Positions 45,562 to 55,879 of a stretch of 64,000 nt of DNA are shown in pieces (within the stretch, counting starts at the first letter, position 1; each line of letters begins with the position of its first letter). The DNA comes from an uncultured Cellvibrio sp. (lineage in GTDB: Bacteria; Pseudomonadota; Gammaproteobacteria; Pseudomonadales; Cellvibrionaceae): contig CAMLKG010000008.1 in assembly GCA_946480695.1 (NCBI GenBank), positions 77,829-141,828 of the forward strand, read 5' to 3'. Below the pieces are notes generated by a model, which saw nothing but the letters and a program-made list of their open reading frames with translations, searched no databases and was not told the origin of the DNA. Both the position numbers and the translations under genes were made by a program.

Positions 45562-47424
45562 ATGAAAAAATTTTGTTACGCCCCTTTGGTTATCACCATG
45601 GCCTCCGTATCTGCCTTTTCAGCAACGGAAGAACTCATCGTAACCGGCAGTTACAACCCGGTAACCAACGAGCAACTTTCGTCATCTGTTTCAGTCATCA
45701 ACAAAGAAGAATTGTTGCAACTCAGCAGCAATAATGTAATTGATGCCTTGCGCCAAATTCCAAGCCTATGGGTAGAAGAGCAAGGTGGCCCCGGTGGCGT
45801 TACCTCAATTGCGTTGCGCGGAGCTGAGGCAAACCACACGCTGGTGTTGTTGGATGGAGTACAACTCAACGACCCGACTAATACCCGCGGCGGCGCCTTT
45901 GATTTAAACAGTATCAATATCGAAGCCATCGAACGTATTGAAATTATTCGCGGCGCACAATCCGCTGTTTATGGTTCAGATGCCCTCGCCGGCGTGATTC
46001 ACATCATCACCCAATCACCCGATAAAACCATAACCACGCTTAACGCCAGTGTCGGCAGCGATGACTATGCAAGCACCGGCATCAGTACCTCGGGCAAAAT
46101 CAACAACCTCGGTTATGCGATCAGCGCACACACTAAAGACGCGGGCGAACCCGTACCCGGCAGCACTGCCAAAAACACGGAATTCACAACGCGTTTGAAT
46201 TGGCAACAGGAAAATCACACACTGAATTTTAACTATCGCTATTTTGATGGCGAACGCACCAGTTTCCCTGAACAAAGTGGCGGCCCTGAATTCGCCATCT
46301 CACGCGATCTGGATCGCAGTGATTATAAAGACCAGAGCGCGGCCCTGGGCTGGACTGCACAGGTTACCGACGGCTGGCAAAGCAAAGTCAACGCAAGCTG
46401 GTACCAGCGCGATGAAGATACAAGCTCGCCCGGCATAATTCCTTTTGATGCGGTGCCTCCCACCGGTTCCATCATTGATTTCAACCGTACCCAATTCAGT
46501 TGGGTAAATACCCTCGGTGACCAGCATCGCCTGTGGGCAAACCTGGGTATTGAAACCAAAAAGGAGGATGGTGAAAGCCAGGGTTATTTATTTTCACCCG
46601 AGGTTATGCCCAATAATTTTGCGCTGGAACGCCAAATAAACAGTGCCTTTATTAACCTTAACGCCTATGCGCTGGAGAACCTGTTAATCCAGGCCAGTGT
46701 TCGCCAGGATGATGCGGAAAGCTTCGATGCCAATGAAAGCGGCCAAGCTGGTGCGCGCCTGGAGCTAAACGACAATTGGACCTTGTTTGCCAATTGGGGG
46801 GAAGGCTTTAAGTTACCCAGCTTTTTTGCATTGGGCCACTCGCTGGTAGGCAACAGCGATTTGAAACCCGAAACCGTGAATACCCGCGATGCGGGTTTTG
46901 AATTTAACAATAACGGAATCAGCGCGCGTGTCAGCTACTTTGATCACCACTACCGCAACCTGATTGATTTTGATTCCGACACTTTCCAAAACGTGAATCG
47001 CTCACGGGTGGAAACCAGCGGCGTTGAATCTGAAATTAACTGGCAGGTCCGACCAAATATTTCACTTCGCGCACAAGCTACTTACACTGACATCGATATG
47101 GTTTCCTCTGACAATCATTTGCTAGGCCGCCCACAAGTGACCTACGGCACTTCAATGCATTATTCATTAAATGATGCATGGCAATTCAACCTGAATTATT
47201 TACGTGTGGATGAACGCTTCGCAGTAAGTCGTTATACCGGTTCGGATGTGGAGCAACTCCTGGGTGCCTACAACCGTTTCGATGCAAATATCCAATGGCA
47301 AGTTAACCCGCTTACGCAATTAGGCTTGTCCCTGGAAAACCTGACCGATGAAAATTATTACACTGATATCGGCTTCCCATCCGCTGGAGCCAGTGCAAAG
47401 ATCAATTTAAAAATCAGTTTTTAA
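45562..47424 (+). CDS. BtuB-like TonB-dependent receptor
   Basis: A 620-residue outer-membrane receptor. The signal peptide (KKFCYAPLVITMASVSAFS) is followed by a TonB-box-like EELIVTGS. The plug has SVSVINKEELLQL, VIDALRQIPSLWV and RIEIIRGAQSAVYGSDALAGVIHIIT. The barrel ends in INLKISF. Length and plug match the BtuB/vitamin B12 receptor group, but some BtuB-like receptors carry other ligands. No cobalamin gene and no convincing B12 box lie next to it, so the ligand is uncertain. It is followed by a strong terminator. Confidence 0.85.
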   Translation: MKKFCYAPLVITMASVSAFSATEELIVTGSYNPVTNEQLSSSVSVINKEELLQLSSNNVIDALRQIPSLWVEEQGGPGGVTSIALRGAEANHTLVLLDGVQLNDPTNTRGGAFDLNSINIEAIERIEIIRGAQSAVYGSDALAGVIHIITQSPDKTITTLNASVGSDDYASTGISTSGKINNLGYAISAHTKDAGEPVPGSTAKNTEFTTRLNWQQENHTLNFNYRYFDGERTSFPEQSGGPEFAISRDLDRSDYKDQSAALGWTAQVTDGWQSKVNASWYQRDEDTSSPGIIPFDAVPPTGSIIDFNRTQFSWVNTLGDQHRLWANLGIETKKEDGESQGYLFSPEVMPNNFALERQINSAFINLNAYALENLLIQASVRQDDAESFDANESGQAGARLELNDNWTLFANWGEGFKLPSFFALGHSLVGNSDLKPETVNTRDAGFEFNNNGISARVSYFDHHYRNLIDFDSDTFQNVNRSRVETSGVESEINWQVRPNISLRAQATYTDIDMVSSDNHLLGRPQVTYGTSMHYSLNDAWQFNLNYLRVDERFAVSRYTGSDVEQLLGAYNRFDANIQWQVNPLTQLGLSLENLTDENYYTDIGFPSAGASAKINLKISF

Positions 47425-47430
47425 TGTTAA

Positions 47431-47466
47431 AAAAAATCAAGGCGGCCTGATGGCCGCCTTGATTTA
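47431..47466. terminator. Bidirectional terminator between convergent genes
   Basis: AAATCAAGGCGGCC-TGAT-GGCCGCCTTGATTT is a perfect 14-bp stem between the BtuB-like receptor and the convergent S41 protease gene. An A run on the left gives a U tract for minus-strand transcripts. Confidence 0.8.
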
Positions 47467-47468
47467 GT

Positions 47469-49055
47469 TTATTTGATTATCAAAATCTTCCTTACATCCT
47501 GCTCAATAAATTCGCCATCAATAAAATCGCCCCTGGGCTTTTGCAACTTCCCAGCGGCTTGTGCGGAACAATTTCCGGTAGCACGAAAATTCAGCGCGGT
47601 TGCCAGCATACCTTCATTCGCATCGCCAAGCTGGTGAGCCAGGTCATCTTGCACACGGCAGCCGCGAACCTGGGTAGTATTATTCGATTGTGATGAGGGT
47701 ATAAAGCCATCGCTGTATTCGCCAAAGCCAAGGGCGTTGGCACCTTTTAGTTGGATGGTGTAATAAGTTGTTCCACAATTTTCTTCCGGAAAATATCCAT
47801 AGGGTTTACCGCAGGTGGTGTCACCAATCAAATAAACCTGGATATTAGCCCCACGCAAACCGTTAATAATGGCCTCGCTTGCGGAGCAGGTGGCGTTTGA
47901 GGAAAGGATGTATACACGTTGTAAATTCAAGGTCGGCAACGGCAGGTTTTTATAATCGCTATACCAACCATAATCAATAAAAGGAAATGGCTGCAGCTTC
48001 GGTTGCTTGGAATTTTGGATTTGCTCATAAAATATTTTTCCCTGCACAAATGAGCCGGACAACATATAGCTGACCTGGCTTGCGGTCAGTAACAAGCCGC
48101 CACCGTTGTAACGCAAATCCAGTACGACATCTGTGATTCCAACCTGGTTGAATTGTTGAATTGTGCTTATCCATTGGCCTTCGGCTTTTTCAACATGGGA
48201 ATTAAAGGCTACATAACCAACCTTGCCAGAATCAGTTTCCAATATTTTGGTGAGCAACACCGGTGAGGTGCTGACTTCAGCGGATTGCAAGGTCACAGGG
48301 CGCGATTGGGTTGAACCTGCGTCCTGGATTACAAAACTGTGGGCAGCTCCCAGTACGGAGGGAAACATACCTTCATTAAGGGCCTCCAAACCGGCGGCTG
48401 AGTTTTCGTTAACCAAATCGTATGAATCTATTCCCAGGATTCTTGCACCGCGCGCAATGCCGGCCTGCGCTGCCGGTGAACCGGGTTCCACATAAGCGAC
48501 CCTATAGTCACGCGGTGGTGTGGTGGAATACACCTTCAAGCGAATACCATAACCGTAACTGATGCCTGTTTCCCAAGCTTCCGCGCTTTCTGTAGGTTCA
48601 TACCAGTGGAAATTATCTTTGGGTGTACCGGATGCCGTTACTGCGTTGGTTTTGAGTAAGTCAAAATATTGTTGCGGCGTACCGTAGCTGGCGGGATTTA
48701 AATCCGGCAATTCCTCAAACCATAAATAGGTTTCATAACTCCAGGAACGCAGGAAATTTTTTTCATCCAGACGGGTACCTTTTCTATCTGGAAATGCTTC
48801 GCCTGTGTATTTGCTGAAGCCGGTACGCGGTGATTCGCAGAAATTATCAAATGTGGAAGACGATTTATAAACGCCAGGCGCCCAGCCTTGGGTAGTAATA
48901 GACCCGCCAGTATTCATTTTCCCACTACCCCCGCCTCCCCCACCGCATGCAGCAAGTAGTATTGCGAGGGCACTCATCGAAAAGATACGAAGGATAGTTT
49001 TAAAACAGAAAAAAGATGAAGAAGCCGGGATAGCCGGATGCGATGAATCATTCAC
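47469..49055 (-). CDS. S41 (C-terminal processing-type) peptidase lipoprotein
   Basis: A protein of about 528 residues with a lipobox (ALAILLAAC) followed by glycine and serine. A PDZ-like region (AYVEPGSPAAQAGIARGARILGID) precedes the S41 core. The core shows VGYVAFNSHVE, DVVLDLRYNGGGLL and VYILSSNATCSASEAIINGL, where the catalytic Ser lies in the CSASE segment. I prefer the GTG at 49055, which has GGAAGG nine bases upstream. The upstream ATG at 49139 gives an implausibly long pre-region, and the internal ATG at 48980 is too short and uncharged for a signal. Several cysteines in the C-terminal half suggest disulfides. The target is unknown. Confidence 0.82.
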   Translation of the reverse strand: MNDSSHPAIPASSSFFCFKTILRIFSMSALAILLAACGGGGGGSGKMNTGGSITTQGWAPGVYKSSSTFDNFCESPRTGFSKYTGEAFPDRKGTRLDEKNFLRSWSYETYLWFEELPDLNPASYGTPQQYFDLLKTNAVTASGTPKDNFHWYEPTESAEAWETGISYGYGIRLKVYSTTPPRDYRVAYVEPGSPAAQAGIARGARILGIDSYDLVNENSAAGLEALNEGMFPSVLGAAHSFVIQDAGSTQSRPVTLQSAEVSTSPVLLTKILETDSGKVGYVAFNSHVEKAEGQWISTIQQFNQVGITDVVLDLRYNGGGLLLTASQVSYMLSGSFVQGKIFYEQIQNSKQPKLQPFPFIDYGWYSDYKNLPLPTLNLQRVYILSSNATCSASEAIINGLRGANIQVYLIGDTTCGKPYGYFPEENCGTTYYTIQLKGANALGFGEYSDGFIPSSQSNNTTQVRGCRVQDDLAHQLGDANEGMLATALNFRATGNCSAQAAGKLQKPRGDFIDGEFIEQDVRKILIIK

Positions 49056-49130
49056 AATAAATTTCCTTCCATACGTTACCAGTAGTGGCGGTATGCTCAC
49101 TAGAGCATCAGGATAAAAGAAATTTTTTGG

Positions 49131-49158
49131 AAAAACCACGACAGCTTTACAACTGTCG
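49131..49158 (-). terminator. Terminator of the GH3 gene
   Basis: On the minus strand CGACAG-TTGTAAAG-CTGTCG is followed by TGGTTTTT, 26 bp past the GH3 stop codon. Confidence 0.6.
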
Positions 49159-49183
49159 CTGCCTTTTGCATAGCAAGTTATAG

Positions 49184-51637
49184 CTAATCAACCCTGGCTG
49201 GAGTCAGGTAAACCTTTGAGCGACTAATATTGGCAACCTCACCCTCGATATTCAGTTCGCTTTTCAAGCGAATATCCGCCGAGGATGACCCCAGCATCAG
49301 GTTAATTTTTCCGGGCTCCAATACATAATCCATATTACGGTCATAGAACCCCAACTGGTTTGCCGACAAGGTGAAAGTCACTCGCGCGGATTGCTGCGGG
49401 GCGAGGCTAACCCGCTTGAAGCCGCGCAGCATTTTTACCGGCTGGGTAACACTGGCCACCGGGTCATTAATGTAAAGTTGCACAACTTCATCGCCGGCAC
49501 GCGTGCCGCTGTTGGTTAGGGTCACACCGATTTCCACCGCTTCGCCGGCTTTCAATCGTGTTTTATTCAAGTGCATATTGGTGTAGGTAAACCCGGTATA
49601 ACTTAATCCGTAACCGAATGGATAAAGCGCATCCGTCTTATCAAACGTGTAACCGCGTTTGGCCGCTGGTTTGTGATTGTAATAAACCGGCAGGTGTCCA
49701 ACGGAGCGGGCAATACTGACAGGTAATTTGCCGCCGGGATTCACATCACCGAACAACACGCGCGCTACTGCACGGCCGGTTTCCTGGCCGAGATACCACC
49801 CCTGCAAAATTGCCGGGGCACTTTGCGCAAGTTTGCTGATCGCGAGGGGACGGCCACCGATTAACAATACGATTGTAGGTTTTCCAGTGGCGAGGATTGC
49901 ATCGACAAGCGCCTGTTGTTCACCCAATAAATCAAGGCTGGTGCGATCCCCAAGGTGGCTATCACTCCAGGCCTCGCGTGAAGTTGCTTCGTTATCTCCC
50001 ACCACCACAATGGCGACATCACTTTTTTTTGCGGCAGCCACCGCTTTTTCAATCATACCTTTGGTGTCTGCCTGTGTAGCCAATACCACTTCGTCAGTAT
50101 GCCAGCGCTGCTTGGAGCGCGAATTGGCTGCCGCCGAATCCGGGTGGGATTCCCATTTCTCAATGGTTAGCAAGGTACCTTTTTCATGATTGATAGTAAC
50201 GCCATCGCCGAGGTATTCCCGCAAGCCTTGCAATATGCTCACGGTTTTCTTTGGTACGTCGCTATAACCACCTATTAAGGTTTCATCAACATGGGGGCCA
50301 ATAAGCGCAACAGATTTTATTGAGGCTTTATTTAACGGCAGGAGGTTTTTTTCATTTTTAAGCAATACCATCGCTTTCTCCGCAACTTGTTGCGCGAATG
50401 CCGCGTGCCTGGTGTTGCCGACAAATTCGTCCACGTTTGGCGTACTGGTATAAGGATTATCAAATAAACCCAACATAAATTTTTCACGAAGCACGCGCGC
50501 TACCGCCTGGTCAATTTGCTGGATGCTGATTTTTTTATCCTTCACTACCCCGGCAAGGTTTTTATAAGCATCTCCGTCCGGTGTTTCTACATCAACCCCG
50601 GCGGTCATCGCCATTACCGCAGCTTCACTTTTATTTTCAGCAAGGTTATGGCGATTGATTAATTCTGCAATCGCAAAATAATCACTAACAACAACACCAT
50701 TGAAACCCCATTCATCGCGCAGAATATGTTGCAACAAATCCACATTGGAATGTGATGGAATGCCGTCAATTTCGTTGTAAGACGCCATTACACTGCGCGC
50801 GCCGCCGAGTTTTACCGCCGCCTCAAACGGCGGTAGAAAAATTTCGCGCAAGGCGCGCTCGCCGATAGGGGCGGGGGCAGTGTTCAAACCACCGGTTGGC
50901 TCGCCATGCCCGGCCAGGTGCTTGAGCGTTGCAATAACCCTGTCACTGTCGATGCTATCACCACTACCCTGGAAACCTTTAACGCTGGCAACACCCAATT
51001 CTGAAGCAAGATAAGGATCTTCACCGAGCGTTTCTTCAATCCGCCCCCAGCGCGGGTCGCGCGCTACGTCCAATACCGGTGCGAGGGCTTGATGGGTACC
51101 TATGGCGCGCATTTCCTGCGCCGCAATGGTATACACCTGCTCAATAGTTGCGGGGTCCCAGGTGCTTGCCAACGCAATCGCTTGCGGGAAGCTGGTGGCA
51201 TTGCGGCCCGAATGGCCGTGCAAAGCCTCTTCGTGGAAAATCGCGGGGATACCCAAGCGCGTATTTTCCACCAGGTATTTCTGTACCGCATTGGTAAACG
51301 CCAGGGTTTGTGGCGGTGTTTTGTTGGGACTAAGCGTCGCTTTGTTTTCAGAAGGGCGCGCTACCTGGCCAATGCCTAACCCGAGAATTTCTTTGGCATT
51401 CTCCGGTGTGAATTCCCCTTTATCGTTTTCAAGTTTTTGCCGTGCGGCCCATACAGTCTGCAATTGCGCAATTTTCTCTTCCAATGTCATGCGTTTGAGT
51501 AGGTCTTTTACGCGCGCATCGACCGGTTTTTCAGGGTTTTTATACACGGGATCTGCCGCGATCACACTGACAGGCAACGCCAATAGGAGCGCTCCCATAA
51601 AGAAGTTTTTAAGCCGATTTAAACCTGAGGGGTGCAT
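49184..51637 (-). CDS. GH3 beta-xylosidase/beta-glucosidase-like enzyme, secreted
   Basis: An 817-residue protein with a signal peptide ending near VIAAD. The (beta/alpha)8 domain holds the catalytic nucleophile Asp319 in VVVSDYFAI and the KH motif in TLKHLAGHGEP (Lys239-His240). The alpha/beta sandwich domain follows (VALIGPHVDETLIGGYSD). A fibronectin III-like domain ends the protein (ADEVVQLYINDP-like strand). SDYFAI and the adjacent residues fit the xylosidase/glucosidase group. With xylA/xylB and xylanases nearby, xylo-oligosaccharide hydrolysis in the periplasm is the likely role. AGAGGACAAC precedes the ATG. Confidence 0.88.
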   Translation of the reverse strand: MHPSGLNRLKNFFMGALLLALPVSVIAADPVYKNPEKPVDARVKDLLKRMTLEEKIAQLQTVWAARQKLENDKGEFTPENAKEILGLGIGQVARPSENKATLSPNKTPPQTLAFTNAVQKYLVENTRLGIPAIFHEEALHGHSGRNATSFPQAIALASTWDPATIEQVYTIAAQEMRAIGTHQALAPVLDVARDPRWGRIEETLGEDPYLASELGVASVKGFQGSGDSIDSDRVIATLKHLAGHGEPTGGLNTAPAPIGERALREIFLPPFEAAVKLGGARSVMASYNEIDGIPSHSNVDLLQHILRDEWGFNGVVVSDYFAIAELINRHNLAENKSEAAVMAMTAGVDVETPDGDAYKNLAGVVKDKKISIQQIDQAVARVLREKFMLGLFDNPYTSTPNVDEFVGNTRHAAFAQQVAEKAMVLLKNEKNLLPLNKASIKSVALIGPHVDETLIGGYSDVPKKTVSILQGLREYLGDGVTINHEKGTLLTIEKWESHPDSAAANSRSKQRWHTDEVVLATQADTKGMIEKAVAAAKKSDVAIVVVGDNEATSREAWSDSHLGDRTSLDLLGEQQALVDAILATGKPTIVLLIGGRPLAISKLAQSAPAILQGWYLGQETGRAVARVLFGDVNPGGKLPVSIARSVGHLPVYYNHKPAAKRGYTFDKTDALYPFGYGLSYTGFTYTNMHLNKTRLKAGEAVEIGVTLTNSGTRAGDEVVQLYINDPVASVTQPVKMLRGFKRVSLAPQQSARVTFTLSANQLGFYDRNMDYVLEPGKINLMLGSSSADIRLKSELNIEGEVANISRSKVYLTPARVD

Positions 51638-51796
51638 ATTGTTGTCCTCTCGCTGCTGGGTATGTGTTTTATAGTATTAATATCAATTGCCGGGAATTTC
51701 TGCGCCTGTAACTCTAGCGCAAGCACAATTTCACTGTCTCGGTTTTACATTTTTTAATGTGTGGAAGTTATATCGATGAAGCGGAGCGATACCAAT

Positions 51797-51844
51797 AAAA
51801 AAGCCGCTAAACATCGCTCCATTAATGAAGCGATAGTTAGCGGC
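51797..51844 (-). terminator. Strong terminator after xylA
   Basis: On the minus strand GCCGCTAACTATCGCT and AGCGATGTTTAGCGGC form a 16-bp stem with two mismatches and a 10-nt loop, followed by TTTTTTATT. It lies 23 bp past the xylA stop codon. Confidence 0.85.
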
Positions 51845-51867
51845 CAGAGGCTTTGCTAGGTAAAAAA

Positions 51868-53199
51868 TTAACGGATGTATTGGTTAATAATGTTTTCGTA
51901 CAGTTCCTGGCGACCGGAAGTCAGTGCTACTTCGCCACCGTTGTTACCGATTTCCGCCAATTGTTGCAGCGTCAACTTGCCAGTTTCGTATTCAGCGCCT
52001 TTACCTGAATCGAAAGTGGCATAACGCTCTTTGCGCATTTTTTCCAATGGGGATTTTTGCAGCAAGCTATCAGCGATAATCAGCGCGCGTGCAAATGTAT
52101 CCATACCACCGATATGACCGTAGAACATATCCACCGGGTCCGGGGAGTTACGGCGCACTTTCGCGTCGAAGTTCACACCACCACCTTGCAGGCCGCCGGC
52201 GCGCAGGAATACCAGCATCATTTCAACGGTTTCGTTGATGTTATAAGGGAACTGGTCGGTATCCCAGGCATTTTGGTAATCGCCGCGGTTGGCATCCAAT
52301 GAACCCAACATGCCGGCATTAGCAGCCGCTTGCATATCGTGGCACATGGTGTGGCCAGCCAGGGTGGCATGGTTGGTTTCCAGGTTTAATTTGAAATCCT
52401 TATCCAGGCCGTGGTGACGCAAGAAACCAATTACAGTTTCAGCATCGAAATCGTACTGGTGCTTTGAAGGTTCCATCGGTTTTGGTTCGATGAAGAAATA
52501 ACCTTTAAAGCCCTGGCTACGAGCATAATCGCGAGCCATGGTCAGGAAGCGCGCCAAATGCTCTTGTTCGCGTTTCATGTCGGTGTTGAGCAAGCTCATA
52601 TAACCTTCGCGACCGCCCCAGAACACATAGTTCTCACCGTTCAACGCGATAGTCGCATCCAGTGCGTCTTTCAATTGCGCACCAGCGTATGCCACTACAT
52701 TGAAATCCGGGTTAGTGGAAGCGCCGTTCATGTAACGTGGGTTAGAGAAAAGATTTGCAGTACCCCACAACAATTTTACGCCTGAAGCCGCTTGTTTCTG
52801 TTTGGCGTATTCAACAATGGTTTGCAAACGCTTTGAAGTTTCAGCACGGGATGAGCCTTCATCAACCAGGTCAATGTCGTGGAAGCAATAATAAGGCGTA
52901 CCCAGTTTGGTGATAAATTCAAATGCCGCATCCATTTTTTCATGTGCGCGGGCAATTGGATCCTGCGTAGCTGCCCATGGGAAAATTTTTGTGCCCGGAC
53001 CAAATGGATCATGGCCGGCGCCACAGAAACTGTGCCAGTAACAGGTGGCAAATTTGAAATGTTCTTTCAAGGTTTTGCCGGCAACAACGCGATTCTCATC
53101 ATAATATTTAAACGCTAGGGGATTGTCAGAATCGGGACCTTCGTAACCGATTTTGCCAATACCGGGAAAGTATTCTTTGCTACCGAGAACAATACTCAT
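51868..53199 (-). CDS. xylA: Xylose isomerase
   Basis: A 443-residue cytoplasmic enzyme that converts D-xylose to D-xylulose with two divalent metals. Conserved blocks are [25 protein letters not shown] (catalytic His and Asp), [25 protein letters not shown] (metal-ligand Glu), [21 protein letters not shown] and [11 protein letters not shown]. It belongs to the longer class II type. A GTG at 53208 opens the frame, but AAGGTGA precedes the ATG at 53199 at correct spacing, so that is the start. It follows xylB by 71 bp on the same strand. Confidence 0.96.
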   Translation of the reverse strand: MSIVLGSKEYFPGIGKIGYEGPDSDNPLAFKYYDENRVVAGKTLKEHFKFATCYWHSFCGAGHDPFGPGTKIFPWAATQDPIARAHEKMDAAFEFITKLGTPYYCFHDIDLVDEGSSRAETSKRLQTIVEYAKQKQAASGVKLLWGTANLFSNPRYMNGASTNPDFNVVAYAGAQLKDALDATIALNGENYVFWGGREGYMSLLNTDMKREQEHLARFLTMARDYARSQGFKGYFFIEPKPMEPSKHQYDFDAETVIGFLRHHGLDKDFKLNLETNHATLAGHTMCHDMQAAANAGMLGSLDANRGDYQNAWDTDQFPYNINETVEMMLVFLRAGGLQGGGVNFDAKVRRNSPDPVDMFYGHIGGMDTFARALIIADSLLQKSPLEKMRKERYATFDSGKGAEYETGKLTLQQLAEIGNNGGEVALTSGRQELYENIINQYIR

Positions 53200-53270
53200 A
53201 ATTTTCACCTTGGGGATTTTTTACTAACACAATTCAAAAAACTGTTTACCGTAACCTGGATTTCCAAAAA

Positions 53271-54755
53271 TTATTTTGGCAACAAAGCAACCCAGGCTTG
53301 ATAAGCATCCTGATACCGGGCGAACAGGTCCGCTTGTGGTTCCACCACACTCAAACGAGCCAGCCCGGTAAATGCTTCACTTGGCGAAGCATAATAACCA
53401 CAACCCAATGCTGCGGCCCGTGCCGCGCCTTCCGCACCATCGGTTTCAAACATTTCTACTGCCGCTTGCGTTGTATTCGCAAAAGTTTGCGCGAAAACAT
53501 CACTCAAAAACATATTGCCTTTACCCGCACGCACCACATCGCAACTGCCGCCCAGAGATTTCAAAACATCAAAGCCCTGGTTCAGCGAAAACACTATGCC
53601 TTCCTGTGCGGCGCGCACCATATGGCCTAAACCGTGGCGATTGAAATCAAGGTTACGCAATTGCGCGCCGAGATTTTTATTCTGGAAGATTCGCTCTGCC
53701 CCATTGCCGAACGGATGAAACAACAAACCTTCACTCCCCACCGGAACCGCCTGCGCCAACGCATTTAATTGCGGATATGACGGTGTTGCACCCGCGGCAC
53801 TGACAGTCTGGCGCAACCAGGAATATAAACGCCCGCAGCCATTCACACACACCAGTACGCCGTTGCGTTTTTTCTCTTCGGTGCTGGTCACGTGGAGAAA
53901 GGTATTTACACGCGATTCAAGATCCGCCGCAGGTTGATCAGTCACACCGTAGATAACACCGGATGTACCCGCCGTTGCCGCAACCTCACCCGGCTCCAAT
54001 ACGTTCAAACTAAATGCATTGTTCGGTTGGTCGCCAGCGCGATAACAAATTTTTACCCCGGAACGCAAGCCCAGCTCTGCCGCAACCGCATCGCTCACAA
54101 TGGATTGGACACCGAAACTCGGCACAATATCGGGAATCACACTAGCATCAATTCCCCAATGCGCCAGCAATTCGGTCGCAACCCGATTTTCTGTAAAGTC
54201 CCACAAGGTACCTTCAGATAGACCCGAGGCGGTGGTATTCACCACGCCGGATAATTTCATGGCAATGAAATCGCCCGGCAGCATAATTTTATGGATACGC
54301 GCAAAAATTTCCGGTTGGTTTTCCTGCACCCAACGCAATTTGGCGGCGGTGAAATTACCCGGCGAGTTTAATAAATGACCGAAGCAATATTTGTCACCCA
54401 AATCCGCCAATGCTTTGTTGCCCAGGGGCACTGCGCGGCTATCGCACCAAATAATCGATGGCCGTAACACTTGCTGGTTTTTATCGACAACAACCAGGCC
54501 ATGCATCTGGTATGAAATGCCAATGGCGTCGATCTGCTGCGGGTTAAAAGTGCCGCGCGCGACCAGGCGCGCAAAGCCCTGGCGCACGCAATCCCACCAG
54601 GTATCAGGGTTTTGCTCGGCAAACCCGGGCTGGGGGCTCTCAATGGCCAGTTCAGAGTCGGGGTACGACAAAGCCCCCAGGCTTTTACCGGTATGCCCAT
54701 CCAATACCGATAATTTGACCGAAGAGCTTCCAACATCAATACCGAGAAACAGCAT
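53271..54755 (-). CDS. xylB: Xylulokinase
   Basis: A 494-residue FGGY-family kinase that phosphorylates D-xylulose to D-xylulose 5-phosphate. It begins LFLGIDVGSSSVKLSVLD (phosphate loop). It contains GISYQMHGLVVVDKN and IIWCDSRAV (substrate Asp), then GAGDQPNN-like RAGDQPNNAFSLN. The C-terminal ATP-site segment is present. It is the first gene of xylB-xylA and is divergent from the Nudix-type regulator. Two inverted repeats in the shared intergenic region may be operator sites. Confidence 0.95.
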   Translation of the reverse strand: MLFLGIDVGSSSVKLSVLDGHTGKSLGALSYPDSELAIESPQPGFAEQNPDTWWDCVRQGFARLVARGTFNPQQIDAIGISYQMHGLVVVDKNQQVLRPSIIWCDSRAVPLGNKALADLGDKYCFGHLLNSPGNFTAAKLRWVQENQPEIFARIHKIMLPGDFIAMKLSGVVNTTASGLSEGTLWDFTENRVATELLAHWGIDASVIPDIVPSFGVQSIVSDAVAAELGLRSGVKICYRAGDQPNNAFSLNVLEPGEVAATAGTSGVIYGVTDQPAADLESRVNTFLHVTSTEEKKRNGVLVCVNGCGRLYSWLRQTVSAAGATPSYPQLNALAQAVPVGSEGLLFHPFGNGAERIFQNKNLGAQLRNLDFNRHGLGHMVRAAQEGIVFSLNQGFDVLKSLGGSCDVVRAGKGNMFLSDVFAQTFANTTQAAVEMFETDGAEGAARAAALGCGYYASPSEAFTGLARLSVVEPQADLFARYQDAYQAWVALLPK

Positions 54756-55099
54756 AAGGACTCACTAGTTAACGATGGTTATTGGCCGGGATCCAAACAC
54801 CGGCACAGGAATAATAAAACGACACTGCGCTCTTATGATTTTGCAGCCTCGCAACCTAATCCGAGCTTTGAATAGCATAGCTTATTGTCCAACTGACAAC
54901 AAGAGATCGGACAAGTAAATGTCTGTTAAAAGCGAGATTTTTTTGTGGCCCAGATAACAGCACTATAAAAAAATGGCATCGATTACATCCAACCGGCTAT
55001 AACTGACAGAATCCGTTTGGATGCGCCGGTTAACTCTCGACCATTACGAAACCGGCTTATACAATGCGCCATTGTCCTGACCTATCAGGAAACGATTTA
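54756..55099. promoter_or_regulatory. Divergent control region of xylB and the Nudix-type regulator
   Basis: A 344-bp non-coding region. TTGTC-CAACT-GACAA (54885-54899) and GACA-AGTAAA-TGTC (54910-54923) are two perfect inverted repeats 10 bp apart. They are candidate operators for the adjacent regulator. No other structure stands out. Confidence 0.45.
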
Positions 55100-55879
55100 A
55101 TGACGCCTTCAACAATCAACCTGACGCAAGGCTCGAAGGAGATTGCAGTGCCCAATACCCATATTCCCGGTAACCAGACCAATATCAATACACTGAGCTT
55201 TTCCGGTGATGTGATTAAAGCGCTTTCCATCGATAACCTGGTGTTTGGCCTGGATAATGACGAACTGAAAATTTTGCTGGTAAAGCAAACCGACCCCATG
55301 CACCAGGGAAAATGGGCCCTGCCCGGCGGCTGGATTCGTTACGATGAAAACCTGCGCGATGCCGCCTACCGCTTGCTGGAAGAATTGACCGGCGTTCGCG
55401 AGCTTTATTTGGAACAACTGAAAACCTTTGGCCGGGTAGACCGCTTCCCCAACGAACGGGTTGTCACCGTTGCCTATTACGCGCTGGTGAGCGCGGATAA
55501 ATTTTCCCTGGTTGCCGGCCAGAGTGCCGCCGACGTCAACTGGCAGAGCGTCAACAATTTGCCGGAACTGGTATACGACCATGCGGAAATTATCGCCCAT
55601 GGTTTGAAAGTGTTGCGCCACCAGGTATGCCACCAACCTATCGGCTTTAACCTCTTGCCAGAAAAGTTCACCCTGTTACAACTCCAGGCGCTGTACGAAG
55701 CCATCCTGAATACCAAACTGGATAAACCCAATTTCCGCCGCAAAATTATGAAGATGAACCTGCTGACCCCTTGTAATGAAAAGCAGCAAGGCGTTCCCCA
55801 CCGCGCCGCCAGCCTTTATCGCTTTGATGCGGAGGCCTATAAGCACTTGAGTGAATCCGGTTTTGCGTTTGAGATTTAA
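55100..55879 (+). CDS. Nudix-domain transcriptional regulator (NrtR/AraR-Nudix type)
   Basis: About 259 residues: an N-terminal Nudix fold (about 35-165) followed by a winged-helix DNA-binding domain (about 175-250, FTLLQLQALYEAIL and NFRRKIMKM). Proteins with this order regulate NAD or sugar metabolism, including arabinose and xylose genes in Bacteroidetes. The Nudix box is degraded: GWIRYDENLRDAAYRLLEEL has Leu where the REUXEE motif needs glutamates, so ligand sensing rather than hydrolysis is expected. Start alternatives are ATG 55064, ATG 55100 and GTG 55148, the last having a strong AAGGAG. It is divergent from xylB and upstream of the xylose transporter. Confidence 0.85.
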   Translation: MTPSTINLTQGSKEIAVPNTHIPGNQTNINTLSFSGDVIKALSIDNLVFGLDNDELKILLVKQTDPMHQGKWALPGGWIRYDENLRDAAYRLLEELTGVRELYLEQLKTFGRVDRFPNERVVTVAYYALVSADKFSLVAGQSAADVNWQSVNNLPELVYDHAEIIAHGLKVLRHQVCHQPIGFNLLPEKFTLLQLQALYEAILNTKLDKPNFRRKIMKMNLLTPCNEKQQGVPHRAASLYRFDAEAYKHLSESGFAFEI

